Origin: Crenobacter intestini
GTDB taxonomy: Bacteria; Pseudomonadota; Gammaproteobacteria; Burkholderiales; Chromobacteriaceae
Direction of reading: 5' to 3'
Length of the DNA: 64,000 bases
NCBI RefSeq assembly: GCF_004919095.1
Contig: NZ_STGJ01000008.1
Span: 95,964-159,963, forward strand
Shown here: positions 1 to 7,488 of the stretch, in pieces
Layout of the letters: every line of letters begins with the position of its first letter
Position numbering within the stretch: the stretch's first letter is position 1
Notes under the pieces: generated by a model
The model's database searches: none
What the model saw: the letters and a program-made list of their open reading frames with translations, nothing else
Told to the model about the DNA's origin: nothing
Position numbers and translations under genes: made by a program

Positions 1-899
1 TCCTTGACCATCAGCGCGACAAAGCGCGCGCTGTCTTGACCGGTGTTGGCGCTGAATACCTGGCGCAGCGCCAGTTGCGGCAGTTGCGCGCAGCGGTAGC
101 TGCGCGGGGCGAGCTTGGCGGCGACGACGTCGGCAAGCTGCAGCAGCGGGACCAGCGCGTCGAGCGCGCCTGCGCCTTGCCCGAGCGGGTAGCCGGTGCC
201 GTCGTGCCGCTCGTGGTGTTGCTGCACCAGCGTGTGCCAGCACTCGTCGGTCACGCCTGATTCGCGCAGGATCGCCGAGCCGAGCAGCGGATGGGCGTCG
301 ATCTCTTCGCGCTGCGACGGGGTCAAGGGTGCTTGCTGGCCGTGCAGCGTGTCCATCAGGCCGGGGACGGCGATGTTCATGGTCAGCGCCGCGCACAACA
401 GCGCTTCTCGCTCGGTATTTTCCAGCGGCAGGCGCTGCGCGATCAGCGCCGCGAGCAGGGCGACGTGCACGCTGTGCATCGACGCGTAGCGGACGATGGG
501 GGCGAGCAAGAGCGACGCGATCATCGCGTCGGGTGCGCGCCGCGCAAGCATGCCGATGTCGGATGCCAGCGCGCGCACCTTCTCTTCGAAACCGCTGGTG
601 GCAAGCGGGTGGGCGAGCAGGGTGTTCAGCCTGCGCGCGAGGTGCAGCAATTCTTCGAAGGGGTTGAGCGTGCGCGGTGCGTCGTTCGCCGGCGCGCGGC
701 CGGGGATGGCCGCCTCGGCACCCTGCTGGGCAGGGCCGCTCTCCGAGTGCGCGAGCAGTCGCGCGCGCTGCGCCTCGGTCAGCACGTAGTGGCCGCGGCC
801 AAGCAGCAGCATGCCGTTGTCCGCGTACACGCTGACCGGCAAGTTTTCGCCGACCCGGATCGCTTGCGCCAGCAACTGCTGGCCGGCCTGCTTGCTCAT
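1..899 (-). CDS. HD-GYP-like protein with degenerate HD dyad (3' end outside window)
   Basis: The 299 visible residues start at an ATG with AGGA about 9 bases upstream; the 3' end runs off the window. Residues about 138-265 align with the HD-GYP domain, which in active members hydrolyses cyclic di-GMP. The HHERHDGTGYP motif (228-238) and the DAHP motif (201-204) are intact. The segment that is normally HDIGK reads MNIAV (174-178), so the metal-binding His-Asp pair is missing. Residues 1-100 are low-complexity with no clear domain. The gene lies 66 bp downstream of modE on the same strand and could be read from the mod operon. HD-GYP ancestry is clear; loss of hydrolase activity is inferred from the missing dyad. 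Confidence 0.75.
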   Translation of the reverse strand, partial: MSKQAGQQLLAQAIRVGENLPVSVYADNGMLLLGRGHYVLTEAQRARLLAHSESGPAQQGAEAAIPGRAPANDAPRTLNPFEELLHLARRLNTLLAHPLATSGFEEKVRALASDIGMLARRAPDAMIASLLLAPIVRYASMHSVHVALLAALIAQRLPLENTEREALLCAALTMNIAVPGLMDTLHGQQAPLTPSQREEIDAHPLLGSAILRESGVTDECWHTLVQQHHERHDGTGYPLGQGAGALDALVPLLQLADVVAAKLAPRSYRCAQLPQLALRQVFSANTGQDSARFVALMVK

Positions 900-965
900 C
901 GCGCGTCCTGTGGGGAAGAAATGGAGGCGACGATTGTCGCAGCCTTGCGTGCTTCTGTCATGGGT

Positions 966-1745
966 TCAGCCGGCGACGGCGACGATCACGCTGGCCGCGT
1001 CGAAAGAGACGGTCACCGCCTCGCCCGGCGCGGGCTGTTGCCCAGCGGCGGGCCAGCTTACGACCAGCCGTTCGCCGCCGCCGCTTACCAGCTGTAGTTC
1101 GCCCTGGTCGTCCGTGGAGCCTGCATCCAGCACGGTCGCCGCCAGGCAATTGTCGGCGTGCGTTGCATTGGCCGGTGCCAGATGCAAGGCCGGCGCCTTG
1201 ATCAGGGCAAACGCTGCGCGGCCGACAGTCAGGCCAAGCGCCTCGCAGCTGGCGCGGGTGAGCTGTGCGACGACGCGCTCGCCGCCTGCCAGGCGCAGGG
1301 TCAGGCGCTCGCCGCCCGCGTGCGAGAAAAGCGCTTCGACCGTGCCCGCCAGTTGGTTGCGCGCGCTGGTGCGCAGCGAGAGTGCGCGCATCAGCTGCCA
1401 GTCGTCGGCAAGGTCAGGGTCGGCCAGCGTGCCCAGCAGCGACTGCAGGGCCTGGTCGAGCCGGGCGTAATGTTCGACCAGCCTTTGGCCGCGGGGGGTC
1501 AGCCGGGTGCCGCCGCCGCCCTTGCCGCCGGCGGCGCGCTCGACCAGCGGCTCGCCGCTGAGCCGGTTCATGGTGTCGATCGCGTCCCACGCGCCCTTGT
1601 AACTGACGCCGCAGGCGGCGGCGGCGCGGGTGATCGACCCCGTCTTGCCGACCTGGGCGAGCAGCGCGATGCGCGCGCCGCCGGCCAGGCGCGTTTCGCC
1701 CGCGTTCAGCCACAACTCGGCGCTCGCCTTGACCGCTTCGTTCAT
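966..1745 (-). CDS. modE: Molybdate-responsive transcriptional regulator ModE
   Basis: ModE binds molybdate and represses molybdate uptake genes as a dimer. The 259 residues match full-length ModE. The N-terminal winged helix (about 20-95) carries the family signature GGKGGGGTRLTPRG (73-86). Two molybdate-binding TOBE (Mop) domains follow, at about 125-190 and 198-258, the first opening with TSARNQ (126-131). The start overlaps the modC stop by 4 bp, making modE the last gene of modABCE. A ModE-type operator lies before modA, so autorepression is the natural reading. Confidence 0.95.
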   Translation of the reverse strand: MNEAVKASAELWLNAGETRLAGGARIALLAQVGKTGSITRAAAACGVSYKGAWDAIDTMNRLSGEPLVERAAGGKGGGGTRLTPRGQRLVEHYARLDQALQSLLGTLADPDLADDWQLMRALSLRTSARNQLAGTVEALFSHAGGERLTLRLAGGERVVAQLTRASCEALGLTVGRAAFALIKAPALHLAPANATHADNCLAATVLDAGSTDDQGELQLVSGGGERLVVSWPAAGQQPAPGEAVTVSFDAASVIVAVAG

Positions 1746-2422
1746 GTTGCCCCCCGTGTGGCCAGGCGCCCGTCGGCGAGGGTGAACACCGCGTCGCCGA
1801 AGGCAGCGGCGTCGTCCGGGTCGTGGCTGATCAGGACCAGCGGGATGCCGGTGTGCGCGAGAAGGCCGGAGAGTTCGGCACGCATGCGTGCGCGCAAGGG
1901 TGCGTCCAGTGCGGCGAACGGCTCGTCCAGCAGCAGCGCCTCGGGTTTGGCCGCCAGCGCGCGCGCGAGCGCGGCCCGCTGGCGCTGGCCGCCGGAGAGC
2001 GTGTGCGGGTAAGCGTCGGCGAGCGCGGCCAGGCCGAACGCGTCGATCCAGCGCTCGGCCTCGGGCGCGCGCACGCGCCGCGCAGGGTTGAACCAGCGGC
2101 TGCCGGCGACACCGAAGGCGACGTTCTGGCGCACGGTCAGGTGCGGCATCAGCGCGTAGTCCTGGAACAGGTAACCCATCCTGCGCTCGCGCGCCGGCAG
2201 CGCCACGCCGCGCGCGGCGTCGAACAGCGTGCGCCCGCCCAGGCGGATCAGCCCGGCATCGGGCGTCATCAGCCCGGCAATCGCCTTCAGGGTCAGGCTC
2301 TTGCCCGAGCCGGACGGGCCGAGCAGCACCAGGCGCTGCGCGTCGCAGCGAAAGGCGACGTCAAGCTCGAAGCGGCAAGTGCCCTGCACTAAGCGCTTGC
2401 GGATGTCGACTTCAAGCTGCAT
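1742..2422 (-). CDS. modC: Molybdate ABC transporter ATP-binding protein ModC (short form)
   Basis: This is the ATPase that powers ModB-mediated molybdate import. Visible motifs are Walker A GPSGSGKS (35-42), Q-loop Gln87, the LSGGQ signature (142-146), Walker B LLLDEP (163-168) and switch His200. The protein is 226 residues, against roughly 350 for classical ModC: the C-terminal TOBE domain that senses molybdate is absent. Molybdate sensing in this operon would therefore rest on ModE. The start lies 11 bp inside the end of modB, and the stop overlaps modE. Confidence 0.94.
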   Translation of the reverse strand: MQLEVDIRKRLVQGTCRFELDVAFRCDAQRLVLLGPSGSGKSLTLKAIAGLMTPDAGLIRLGGRTLFDAARGVALPARERRMGYLFQDYALMPHLTVRQNVAFGVAGSRWFNPARRVRAPEAERWIDAFGLAALADAYPHTLSGGQRQRAALARALAAKPEALLLDEPFAALDAPLRARMRAELSGLLAHTGIPLVLISHDPDDAAAFGDAVFTLADGRLATRGAT

Positions 2423-3104
2423 CGCGCGCCTCCTGGGTGGTGGGCCGGCTCGGGGCGAGGGCGAGGGTGGCGAGCAGCACCGCCGCGCACACCGCCGAGG
2501 TGATGAGTACCAGCGTGGTCGCGGTGTCGTCCTGTCCGGCCTGCACCGCCTCGTAGACGGCGACCGACAGCGTCTGCGTCTGGCCGGGGATGCTGCCGGC
2601 GACCATCAGCGTCGCGCCGAATTCACCCATCGCCCGCGCGAAGGCGAGCAGCAAGCCTGCGAGGATGCCGCGCCACGCCAGGGGCAGGGTAACGCGGAAG
2701 AACACCGCGCTCTCGGAGAGGCCCAGCACGCGCGCGGCCGACTCGTAGCGGCCGTCGACCGCCTCGAAGGCGGCACGCGCCGGCTTGAAAACCAGCGGGA
2801 ACACGACGATGGACGCGGCGAGTACCGCGCCTTGCCATGTAAAGATCAGGTTGACGCCGAAACTTGATTCAAGCCACGCGCCGATCGGTCCGTTGCGCCC
2901 GACCAGCACCAGGAGGTAGTAGCCGAGCACCGTCGGCGGCAGCACCATCGGCAGCGTGAAGAGGGTGTCGAGCAGGTCGCGGCCGGGAAAGCGGGCGCGG
3001 GCGAGCAGGTAGCCGGTGGCGGTGCCCAGCACCAGGTTGACCAGTGTCGCACACGAGGCGACCTTCAGCGACAGCAACAGCGCGGTAAGGGTGGGCTCGT
3101 TCAT
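2412..3104 (-). CDS. modB: Molybdate ABC transporter permease ModB
   Basis: This inner-membrane permease of 230 residues forms the channel for molybdate. The sequence is strongly hydrophobic, with about five membrane spans, and carries the EAA-like cytoplasmic loop (ESAARVLGLSE followed by ITLPLAWRGI-like sequence) that contacts ModC. I start it at ATG 3104, giving MNEPTLTAL. A longer open frame continues upstream but runs through modA in another frame. The modA stop is 2 bp upstream and the modC start overlaps the end by 11 bp, so translation is probably coupled. Confidence 0.94.
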   Translation of the reverse strand: MNEPTLTALLLSLKVASCATLVNLVLGTATGYLLARARFPGRDLLDTLFTLPMVLPPTVLGYYLLVLVGRNGPIGAWLESSFGVNLIFTWQGAVLAASIVVFPLVFKPARAAFEAVDGRYESAARVLGLSESAVFFRVTLPLAWRGILAGLLLAFARAMGEFGATLMVAGSIPGQTQTLSVAVYEAVQAGQDDTATTLVLITSAVCAAVLLATLALAPSRPTTQEARDAA

Positions 3105-3106
3105 GT

Positions 3107-3850
3107 TTACGGCCGGGTAAAGCCGTGACGGGCGAGCACGCCTTGCGCGGCTGCGCCTTGCAGGTAGCTTGCGAAGCGGTGCGCGTCCTTGCTGTTGCGG
3201 CTGCCGGCCACCACGGCGGCCGGGTAGCGTACCGGGGGTGCCGTGTCGACCGGGAACAGCGTCTTCACCTTGCCGCGGAACGCCTGCGCGTCCGACGCGT
3301 AGACGAAGGCGGCGTCCACTTCGCCGCGCGCGGCGTAGTCGAGCGCCTGGCGCACGTTCTGCGCGCGCACGGCCTTGGCGGACACCGCTGGCCACAGCCC
3401 GGCCGACATCAGCGCCGCCTGCGCGTAGCGGCCGGCTGGCACGCTGTCCGGCTGGCCCAGCGCGACGCGGCGCACCGCAGGCTGCGTCAGCGCGGACAGG
3501 CTGTCCACCTTGAGCGTGCTAGCCGCTGGCGCGACCAGCACCAGGCGGTTGCCGGCCAGGTTGAAACGGGACGCACCGTCGACCAGGCCGCGGCGCGCCG
3601 CCTCGTCCATGGTCTTGTCGTCCGCGCTGACAAACAGGTCGACCGGCGCGCCGTGCGCGATCTGCTGCAGGAGCGCGCCCGAGCCGCCGGCGTTCACCCG
3701 CACGCGCGTGCCGGGCTGGCCTGCCTCGTAGCTGGCCGCGATTTCGCGCATCGCGTCGGCGAGGCTGGCGGCGGCGGAGACGGTCACCTCGCCCGCGTGC
3801 GCGGGCAGGGCGATGGCAAGGGCGGTGAGTAGGGTGGCTATCCGGGGCAT
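3107..3850 (-). CDS. modA: Molybdate-binding periplasmic protein ModA
   Basis: ModA captures molybdate (and tungstate) in the periplasm and delivers it to ModB. The 247 residues begin with a signal peptide cut after AHA (about residue 19). The mature protein carries ModA hallmarks: an AAASLADAM stretch at the start, a GGSGALLQQI oxyanion-binding segment, and DLFVSADDKTMD. It is the first gene of modABCE. The ModE operator lies 17-40 bp upstream of the start codon, so transcription should fall when molybdate is plentiful. Confidence 0.95.
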   Translation of the reverse strand: MPRIATLLTALAIALPAHAGEVTVSAAASLADAMREIAASYEAGQPGTRVRVNAGGSGALLQQIAHGAPVDLFVSADDKTMDEAARRGLVDGASRFNLAGNRLVLVAPAASTLKVDSLSALTQPAVRRVALGQPDSVPAGRYAQAALMSAGLWPAVSAKAVRAQNVRQALDYAARGEVDAAFVYASDAQAFRGKVKTLFPVDTAPPVRYPAAVVAGSRNSKDAHRFASYLQGAAAQGVLARHGFTRP

Positions 3851-3866
3851 CGGTCGGCATTCGGGG

Positions 3867-3890
3867 CGTTATATAGCGCCGTATATTGCG
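3867..3890 (-). promoter_or_regulatory. ModE operator (molybdate repression site) of modABCE
   Basis: The palindrome has half-sites CGTTATATA (3867-3875) and TATATTGCG (3882-3890) separated by 6 bp. This is the layout known for ModE sites, with half-sites of CGnTATATA type; the halves agree at 7 of 9 positions. On the minus strand a candidate promoter overlaps it: -35 TTTACC (3911-3906), a 17-bp spacer and -10 CAATAT (3888-3883). Bound ModE would block RNA polymerase. Operator identity is supported by motif and context; the promoter boxes are inference. Confidence 0.88.
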
Positions 3891-3895
3891 CGACT

Positions 3896-4804
3896 TTATG
3901 CCGATGGTAAAGCCGGCGCGCCGCCCAGCGCCTCGCGCAGCAGGGCGATGAGCGCGCGCAGGCGGGCCGGCTGGTGGTGGCGGGTCGGGTAGAGCGCGAA
4001 CACGCTCACTTCGCCGCAGCGCCAGCCGGGCAGCACCTCCTGCAGGCGGCCGGCGGCGATGTCGTCGCCGACGATGAAGTCCGGCTGGCGGGTGATGCCC
4101 AGCCCAGCCAGCGCGAACGCGCGGCAAAGCTCGCCGTTGTTGGCAACCAGCGGGCTGGTGACGCGCACGCGTTCGCGTTCGTCGCCGCGCGACAAGGTCC
4201 ACTCGCCGCGCGCGCGGGCGAGGCTGTACTCGATCAGCGTATGCGCTGAGAGCCCGGCGACGTCCGTGGGCGCACCGTGGCGGGCGAGGTAGGCGGGGCT
4301 CGCGCACATCAGGATGCGCGAGCGGCACAAGGGCAGGGCGACCGCGCGGGTAAGCGGCGGCTCGGCGGTGATGCGGATGGCCAAATCGAAGCCGTCCTCG
4401 AGCAGGTCGACCATCTGGTCGGACAGCACCACGTCGAGCCGCACCTGCGGGTGGCGGCGCGCGAACTCGGCGAACAGGGGGGCGAGACGCAGCGTGCCGA
4501 AGCTCAGCGGCGCGCTGATGCGCAGCAAGCCGCGCACCTCGCTGCTGTTCATGCTCGCCTCTTCCTCGGCCTCGGCGACCGTCTGCAGGATCTCGCGGCA
4601 GCGGGCGAGGTAGGTGTGCCCCTCGTCGGTCAGCGCGAGGCTGCGCGTGGTGCGCTGGATCAGGCGCACGCCGAGCGCGCGTTCGAGTTCGGTTACCCGG
4701 CGCGACAGCGCGCTCTTCGATTGTTCAAGCTCGTTGGCGGCGCCGACGAAGCTGCCGGTGTCCGCGATCGCGACCAGCGCACGCATCGCTTCGAATTTGT
4801 CCAT
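3896..4804 (-). CDS. LysR-family transcriptional regulator
   Basis: The protein has 302 residues when started at the ATG giving MDKFEAMRALVAIADTGSF, the usual LysR opening; an in-frame upstream extension lacks LysR character. The N-terminal helix-turn-helix is at about 18-45 (SFVGAANELEQSKSALSRRV). The rest is a substrate-binding domain of the CrgA/DsdC-like subgroup. The gene is divergent from cytochrome b561 across about 100 bp, and that operon is a plausible target. The inducer cannot be told from sequence. Its stop sits about 5 bp from the ModE operator, so the mod promoter overlaps the end of this gene. Confidence 0.9.
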   Translation of the reverse strand: MDKFEAMRALVAIADTGSFVGAANELEQSKSALSRRVTELERALGVRLIQRTTRSLALTDEGHTYLARCREILQTVAEAEEEASMNSSEVRGLLRISAPLSFGTLRLAPLFAEFARRHPQVRLDVVLSDQMVDLLEDGFDLAIRITAEPPLTRAVALPLCRSRILMCASPAYLARHGAPTDVAGLSAHTLIEYSLARARGEWTLSRGDERERVRVTSPLVANNGELCRAFALAGLGITRQPDFIVGDDIAAGRLQEVLPGWRCGEVSVFALYPTRHHQPARLRALIALLREALGGAPALPSA

Positions 4805-4827
4805 TGTCCCGTTTATCGCACCAATGA

Positions 4828-4854
4828 ATTGCAGTTCGGATAGTTTATTGCAGT
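4828..4854. promoter_or_regulatory. Direct repeat in lysR/cytochrome b561 divergent promoter
   Basis: The octamer ATTGCAGT occurs at 4828-4835 and again at 4847-4854, 19 bp start to start (about two helical turns). The repeats lie in the shared intergenic region between a LysR gene and the cytochrome b561/YceI genes. LysR regulators commonly bind such regions, so this is a candidate operator. The assignment is inference. Confidence 0.4.
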
Positions 4855-4905
4855 GCGTGATGACAATAAAGTGGCGCTTCGCAAAGCCACCTGACAGGCA
4901 CACAC

Positions 4906-5466
4906 ATGACCACTTCCCGATACACCCCCGCGCTGGTGCGCCTGCACTGGCTGATGGCTGCGCTGGTGTTTGCCACCTTTGCGCTGGGCGTGCTGGTCAG
5001 CCAGTTGCCGGTCTCTCCGGCGATGTTCCGCCTGATTGCCTGGCACAAGTGGGGCGGCGTGCTGCTGTTCGGCCTCGTCCTGATGCGCATTTTCGTACGG
5101 CTGCGCCACGGCGCGCCGCCGCTGCCCGGGACGACCAGGCGTGCCGCCCTCCGGGCTGCGCACGCGGTGCATGGCGCGCTCTACCTCTGTTTCCTCGCGG
5201 TGCCGCTGGCCGGCTATTTCGCGAGCCTCGCCAAGGGCTTCCCGGTTGTGCTGTTCGGCGTGCTGCCGTTGCCCGCGCCGATCGGTGCCGACCCCATGCT
5301 CGCCGGGCGGCTTGCGCTGCTGCACTCGACGCTCGCCTACGCCTTCGGCGCGCTGGTGCTCTTGCACGTGGCCGCGGCCTGCAAGCACCAGTGGCTGGAC
5401 CGCGACGGGCTGATTTCCCGCATGGCCTTCGCGCCGGCACCTTCTTCCCCGAAAGGACAACCGTGA
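4906..5466 (+). CDS. Cytochrome b561
   Basis: This is an inner-membrane di-haem b-type cytochrome of 186 residues with four predicted membrane helices. Conserved histidines suited to haem ligation are visible in RLHWLMA (near 14), WHKWGG (near 47), AAHAVHGALY (near 87-90) and LLHVAAACKHQWLDRDG near the C-terminus. These proteins pass electrons between quinone and periplasmic acceptors; some are superoxide:ubiquinone oxidoreductases (CybB). The stop overlaps the GTG start of the next yceI-like gene, a common pairing. It is divergent from a LysR gene that may control it. Confidence 0.9.
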   Translation: MTTSRYTPALVRLHWLMAALVFATFALGVLVSQLPVSPAMFRLIAWHKWGGVLLFGLVLMRIFVRLRHGAPPLPGTTRRAALRAAHAVHGALYLCFLAVPLAGYFASLAKGFPVVLFGVLPLPAPIGADPMLAGRLALLHSTLAYAFGALVLLHVAAACKHQWLDRDGLISRMAFAPAPSSPKGQP

Positions 5467-6008
5467 CCCAAGCCTACGCCGGCCTGCTCGCCCTCGTGCT
5501 GGCCCTGCCTGTCAACGCCGCAGGCGTCGACCTTGCCAAGAGCAGCCTTGCCTTCAGCTTCCGCCAGATGGGCGTGCCGGTGGCCGGCAGTTTCGCCCGC
5601 TTCGACGCCGACGTCGCCTTCAACGCGGCCGAGCCGGCAAAAAGCCGTGCGACGCTGACTGTGCACACTGCGAGCATCCGCCTGCCGGCACCCGACGCCG
5701 TCGCCGAGGCGGCCCGTGCCGCCTGGTTCGACAGCGCACGCCATCCGCAGGCGCGCTTCGTCGCCAGCCGCTTCACCCGCCTGGCCGATGGCCGTTATCA
5801 GGTGTCTGGCAAGCTGACGCTCAAGGGGGTCAGCCGCGAGCTGTCGGCGCCGTTTGCCCTGCGCGAGGCGGGCGGTACCCGCTGGCTCGAGGGTTCGCTG
5901 CCGATTTCGCGCCTCGCCTTCGGCGTCGGTGACGGCGAGTGGCGCGATACCGACACGGTCGCCGACACCGTAGAACTCAAATTCCGTCTGGCACTGGCCG
6001 GGCGTTGA
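5463..6008 (+). CDS. YceI-family periplasmic protein (first copy)
   Basis: The 181 residues start at GTG 5463, which overlaps the cytochrome b561 stop (GTGA) and follows AAAGGA. A signal peptide ends near VNAAG. The remainder has the YceI lipocalin-like barrel pattern, with FSFRQMGVPVAGSF, the FDSARHPQARF motif and YQVSGKLTLKGVSRELSAPF. YceI proteins bind isoprenoid-type lipids in a hydrophobic pocket. The role with cytochrome b561 is unproven. It is a diverged paralogue of the next gene. Confidence 0.88.
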   Translation: MTQAYAGLLALVLALPVNAAGVDLAKSSLAFSFRQMGVPVAGSFARFDADVAFNAAEPAKSRATLTVHTASIRLPAPDAVAEAARAAWFDSARHPQARFVASRFTRLADGRYQVSGKLTLKGVSRELSAPFALREAGGTRWLEGSLPISRLAFGVGDGEWRDTDTVADTVELKFRLALAGR

Positions 6009-6035
6009 CCGCACCCCCAACCCAAGGAGCACACC

Positions 6036-6611
6036 ATGACCATCCTGAAGCCCACCCTTGCCGCCTTTTTCATGTCCGCCGCCTTCGGTGCCATCGCCGC
6101 GCCGGTGACCTACACGATCGACCCGACGCATACCACCGCCAGCTACTCGGTCAACCACCTGGGCCTGTCGCTCCAGCAGGGCACCTTCAGCGAGGTGAGC
6201 GGGCGCCTCATCGTCGACGAGGCCGCCGGCACCGGCAAGGTCGAGGTGGTGGTGCCGACCGCGACGCTCAACAGCCACTTTGCCAAGCGCGACGAACACC
6301 TGAAGGGCGCGGACTTCTTCGACGTCGCGCGTTACCCCGAGATGCGTTACATCGCCGACAAGGTGGTGTTCCGTCAGGGCAAGCCCGAGCGGGTCGAGGG
6401 GCAGCTGATGCTCAAGGGCGTGACCCGCCCGCTCACGCTGGCCGTCACCCGCGCGGCAAGGCTCGCCAACCCGATGAGCGGGGTCGAGACCTGGGGCGTG
6501 AACGCCGAGGGTCGCCTCAAGCGCAGCGAATTCGGCATGTCCAAGTACCTGCCGGGGGTCGGCGACGAAGTGACGCTCGCGATCGCACTGGAAGCTCCGA
6601 AGGCGCAGTAA
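6036..6611 (+). CDS. YceI-family periplasmic protein (second copy)
   Basis: The 191 residues have a signal peptide ending near IAAPV. The typical YceI features follow: YTIDPTHTTASYSVNHLG at the mature N-terminus, a KRDEHLKGADFFD loop, YPEMRYIADKVVF, and GQLMLKGVTRPLTLAV. The lipocalin-like barrel binds polyisoprenoid lipids in characterised members. It sits 27 bp after the first YceI gene and is probably in the same operon. It matches the family consensus better than the first copy. Confidence 0.93.
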   Translation: MTILKPTLAAFFMSAAFGAIAAPVTYTIDPTHTTASYSVNHLGLSLQQGTFSEVSGRLIVDEAAGTGKVEVVVPTATLNSHFAKRDEHLKGADFFDVARYPEMRYIADKVVFRQGKPERVEGQLMLKGVTRPLTLAVTRAARLANPMSGVETWGVNAEGRLKRSEFGMSKYLPGVGDEVTLAIALEAPKAQ

Positions 6612-6621
6612 GTAGAAGAGG

Positions 6622-7425
6622 ATGAGGCTGCCGACCCTGTTCGTGTCGCATGGTGCGCCGACGCTGGCGCTGGAGGCGGGGCCGGACGCGGCGCTGCTCG
6701 CGTCCTTGCCGGCGACGCTCGCGCCGGTACGCGCGGTGCTGGTGGTCTCCGCGCACTTGCAGGCGCGGGGCGTGACGCTGAGCGCGACGCCGGCGCCTCG
6801 GACCGTGCATGACTTCTACGGCTTTCCTGCGCCGCTCTACCGGCTGAGCTACCCGGCCACAGGTTCGGCGTGGCTCGCCGGTGAAGTCGAGGCGGCGCTC
6901 GCCGCGGCGGGCATCGCCTGTGGCCGCGACGACAGCCGCGGCATCGACCACGGCGTGTGGGTGCCATTGATGAAGATGTGGCCGGCGGCCGACGTGCCGG
7001 TGGTGACGCTGGCGCTGCCGCATGGCGCGTCGGCCGCCGAGCTGGCCGCGCTGGGTGCCGCGCTGTCGGTGCTGCCGGATGAGGGCGTACTGGTGTTGGG
7101 TTCGGGCGGCTACGTGCACAACCTGTCCGAACTCGCGGAAGATGGCTCGGCGCCGCCTGCGTGGGCCCGTGCGTTCGCGGCGTGGCTGGACGACGCGCTG
7201 CGCTCGGATGACAGGCAGCGCCTGTTAGACTGGGAAGGCCAGGCGCCGTTTGCCCGGCGCGCGCACCCGAGCAGCGAGCACCTGGCGCCGCTGTTTGTCG
7301 CGCTGGGTGCGGCAGGCGAGGGCGCGCAGGCGCGCAAGCTGTTTGACGGCTGGCGCTACGGTGCCCTGTCTATGGCGGCGTTCTCGTTTGCGTCCCCGCC
7401 TGCGGGCGCGCGCAACGCACTGTAG
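6622..7425 (+). CDS. DODA-type extradiol ring-cleavage dioxygenase (YgiD-like)
   Basis: The 267 residues match the LigB/DODA superfamily, in which a non-haem metal is held by histidines. Candidate ligands are in FVSHGAPTLA (near 10), SAHLQA (near 45), GIDHGVWVPLM (near 115) and SSEHLAPLF (near 220). E. coli YgiD is a zinc-dependent 4,5-DOPA dioxygenase; the physiological substrate here is unknown. The gene starts 10 bp after the second yceI gene and may be its operon partner. Confidence 0.87.
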   Translation: MRLPTLFVSHGAPTLALEAGPDAALLASLPATLAPVRAVLVVSAHLQARGVTLSATPAPRTVHDFYGFPAPLYRLSYPATGSAWLAGEVEAALAAAGIACGRDDSRGIDHGVWVPLMKMWPAADVPVVTLALPHGASAAELAALGAALSVLPDEGVLVLGSGGYVHNLSELAEDGSAPPAWARAFAAWLDDALRSDDRQRLLDWEGQAPFARRAHPSSEHLAPLFVALGAAGEGAQARKLFDGWRYGALSMAAFSFASPPAGARNAL

Positions 7426-7488
7426 AATGCCGGATGACAGAGGGCTGCGCAGGCGCGCGGCCACGGCCATTCCAACGGAGAAAAGATT

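Noticed and set aside
2412-3395. Longer modB start at 3395
   Set aside because: The extra N-terminus is Arg/Ala-rich, lies inside modA in another frame and lacks permease character. ATG 3104 fits the family and the 2-bp spacing.
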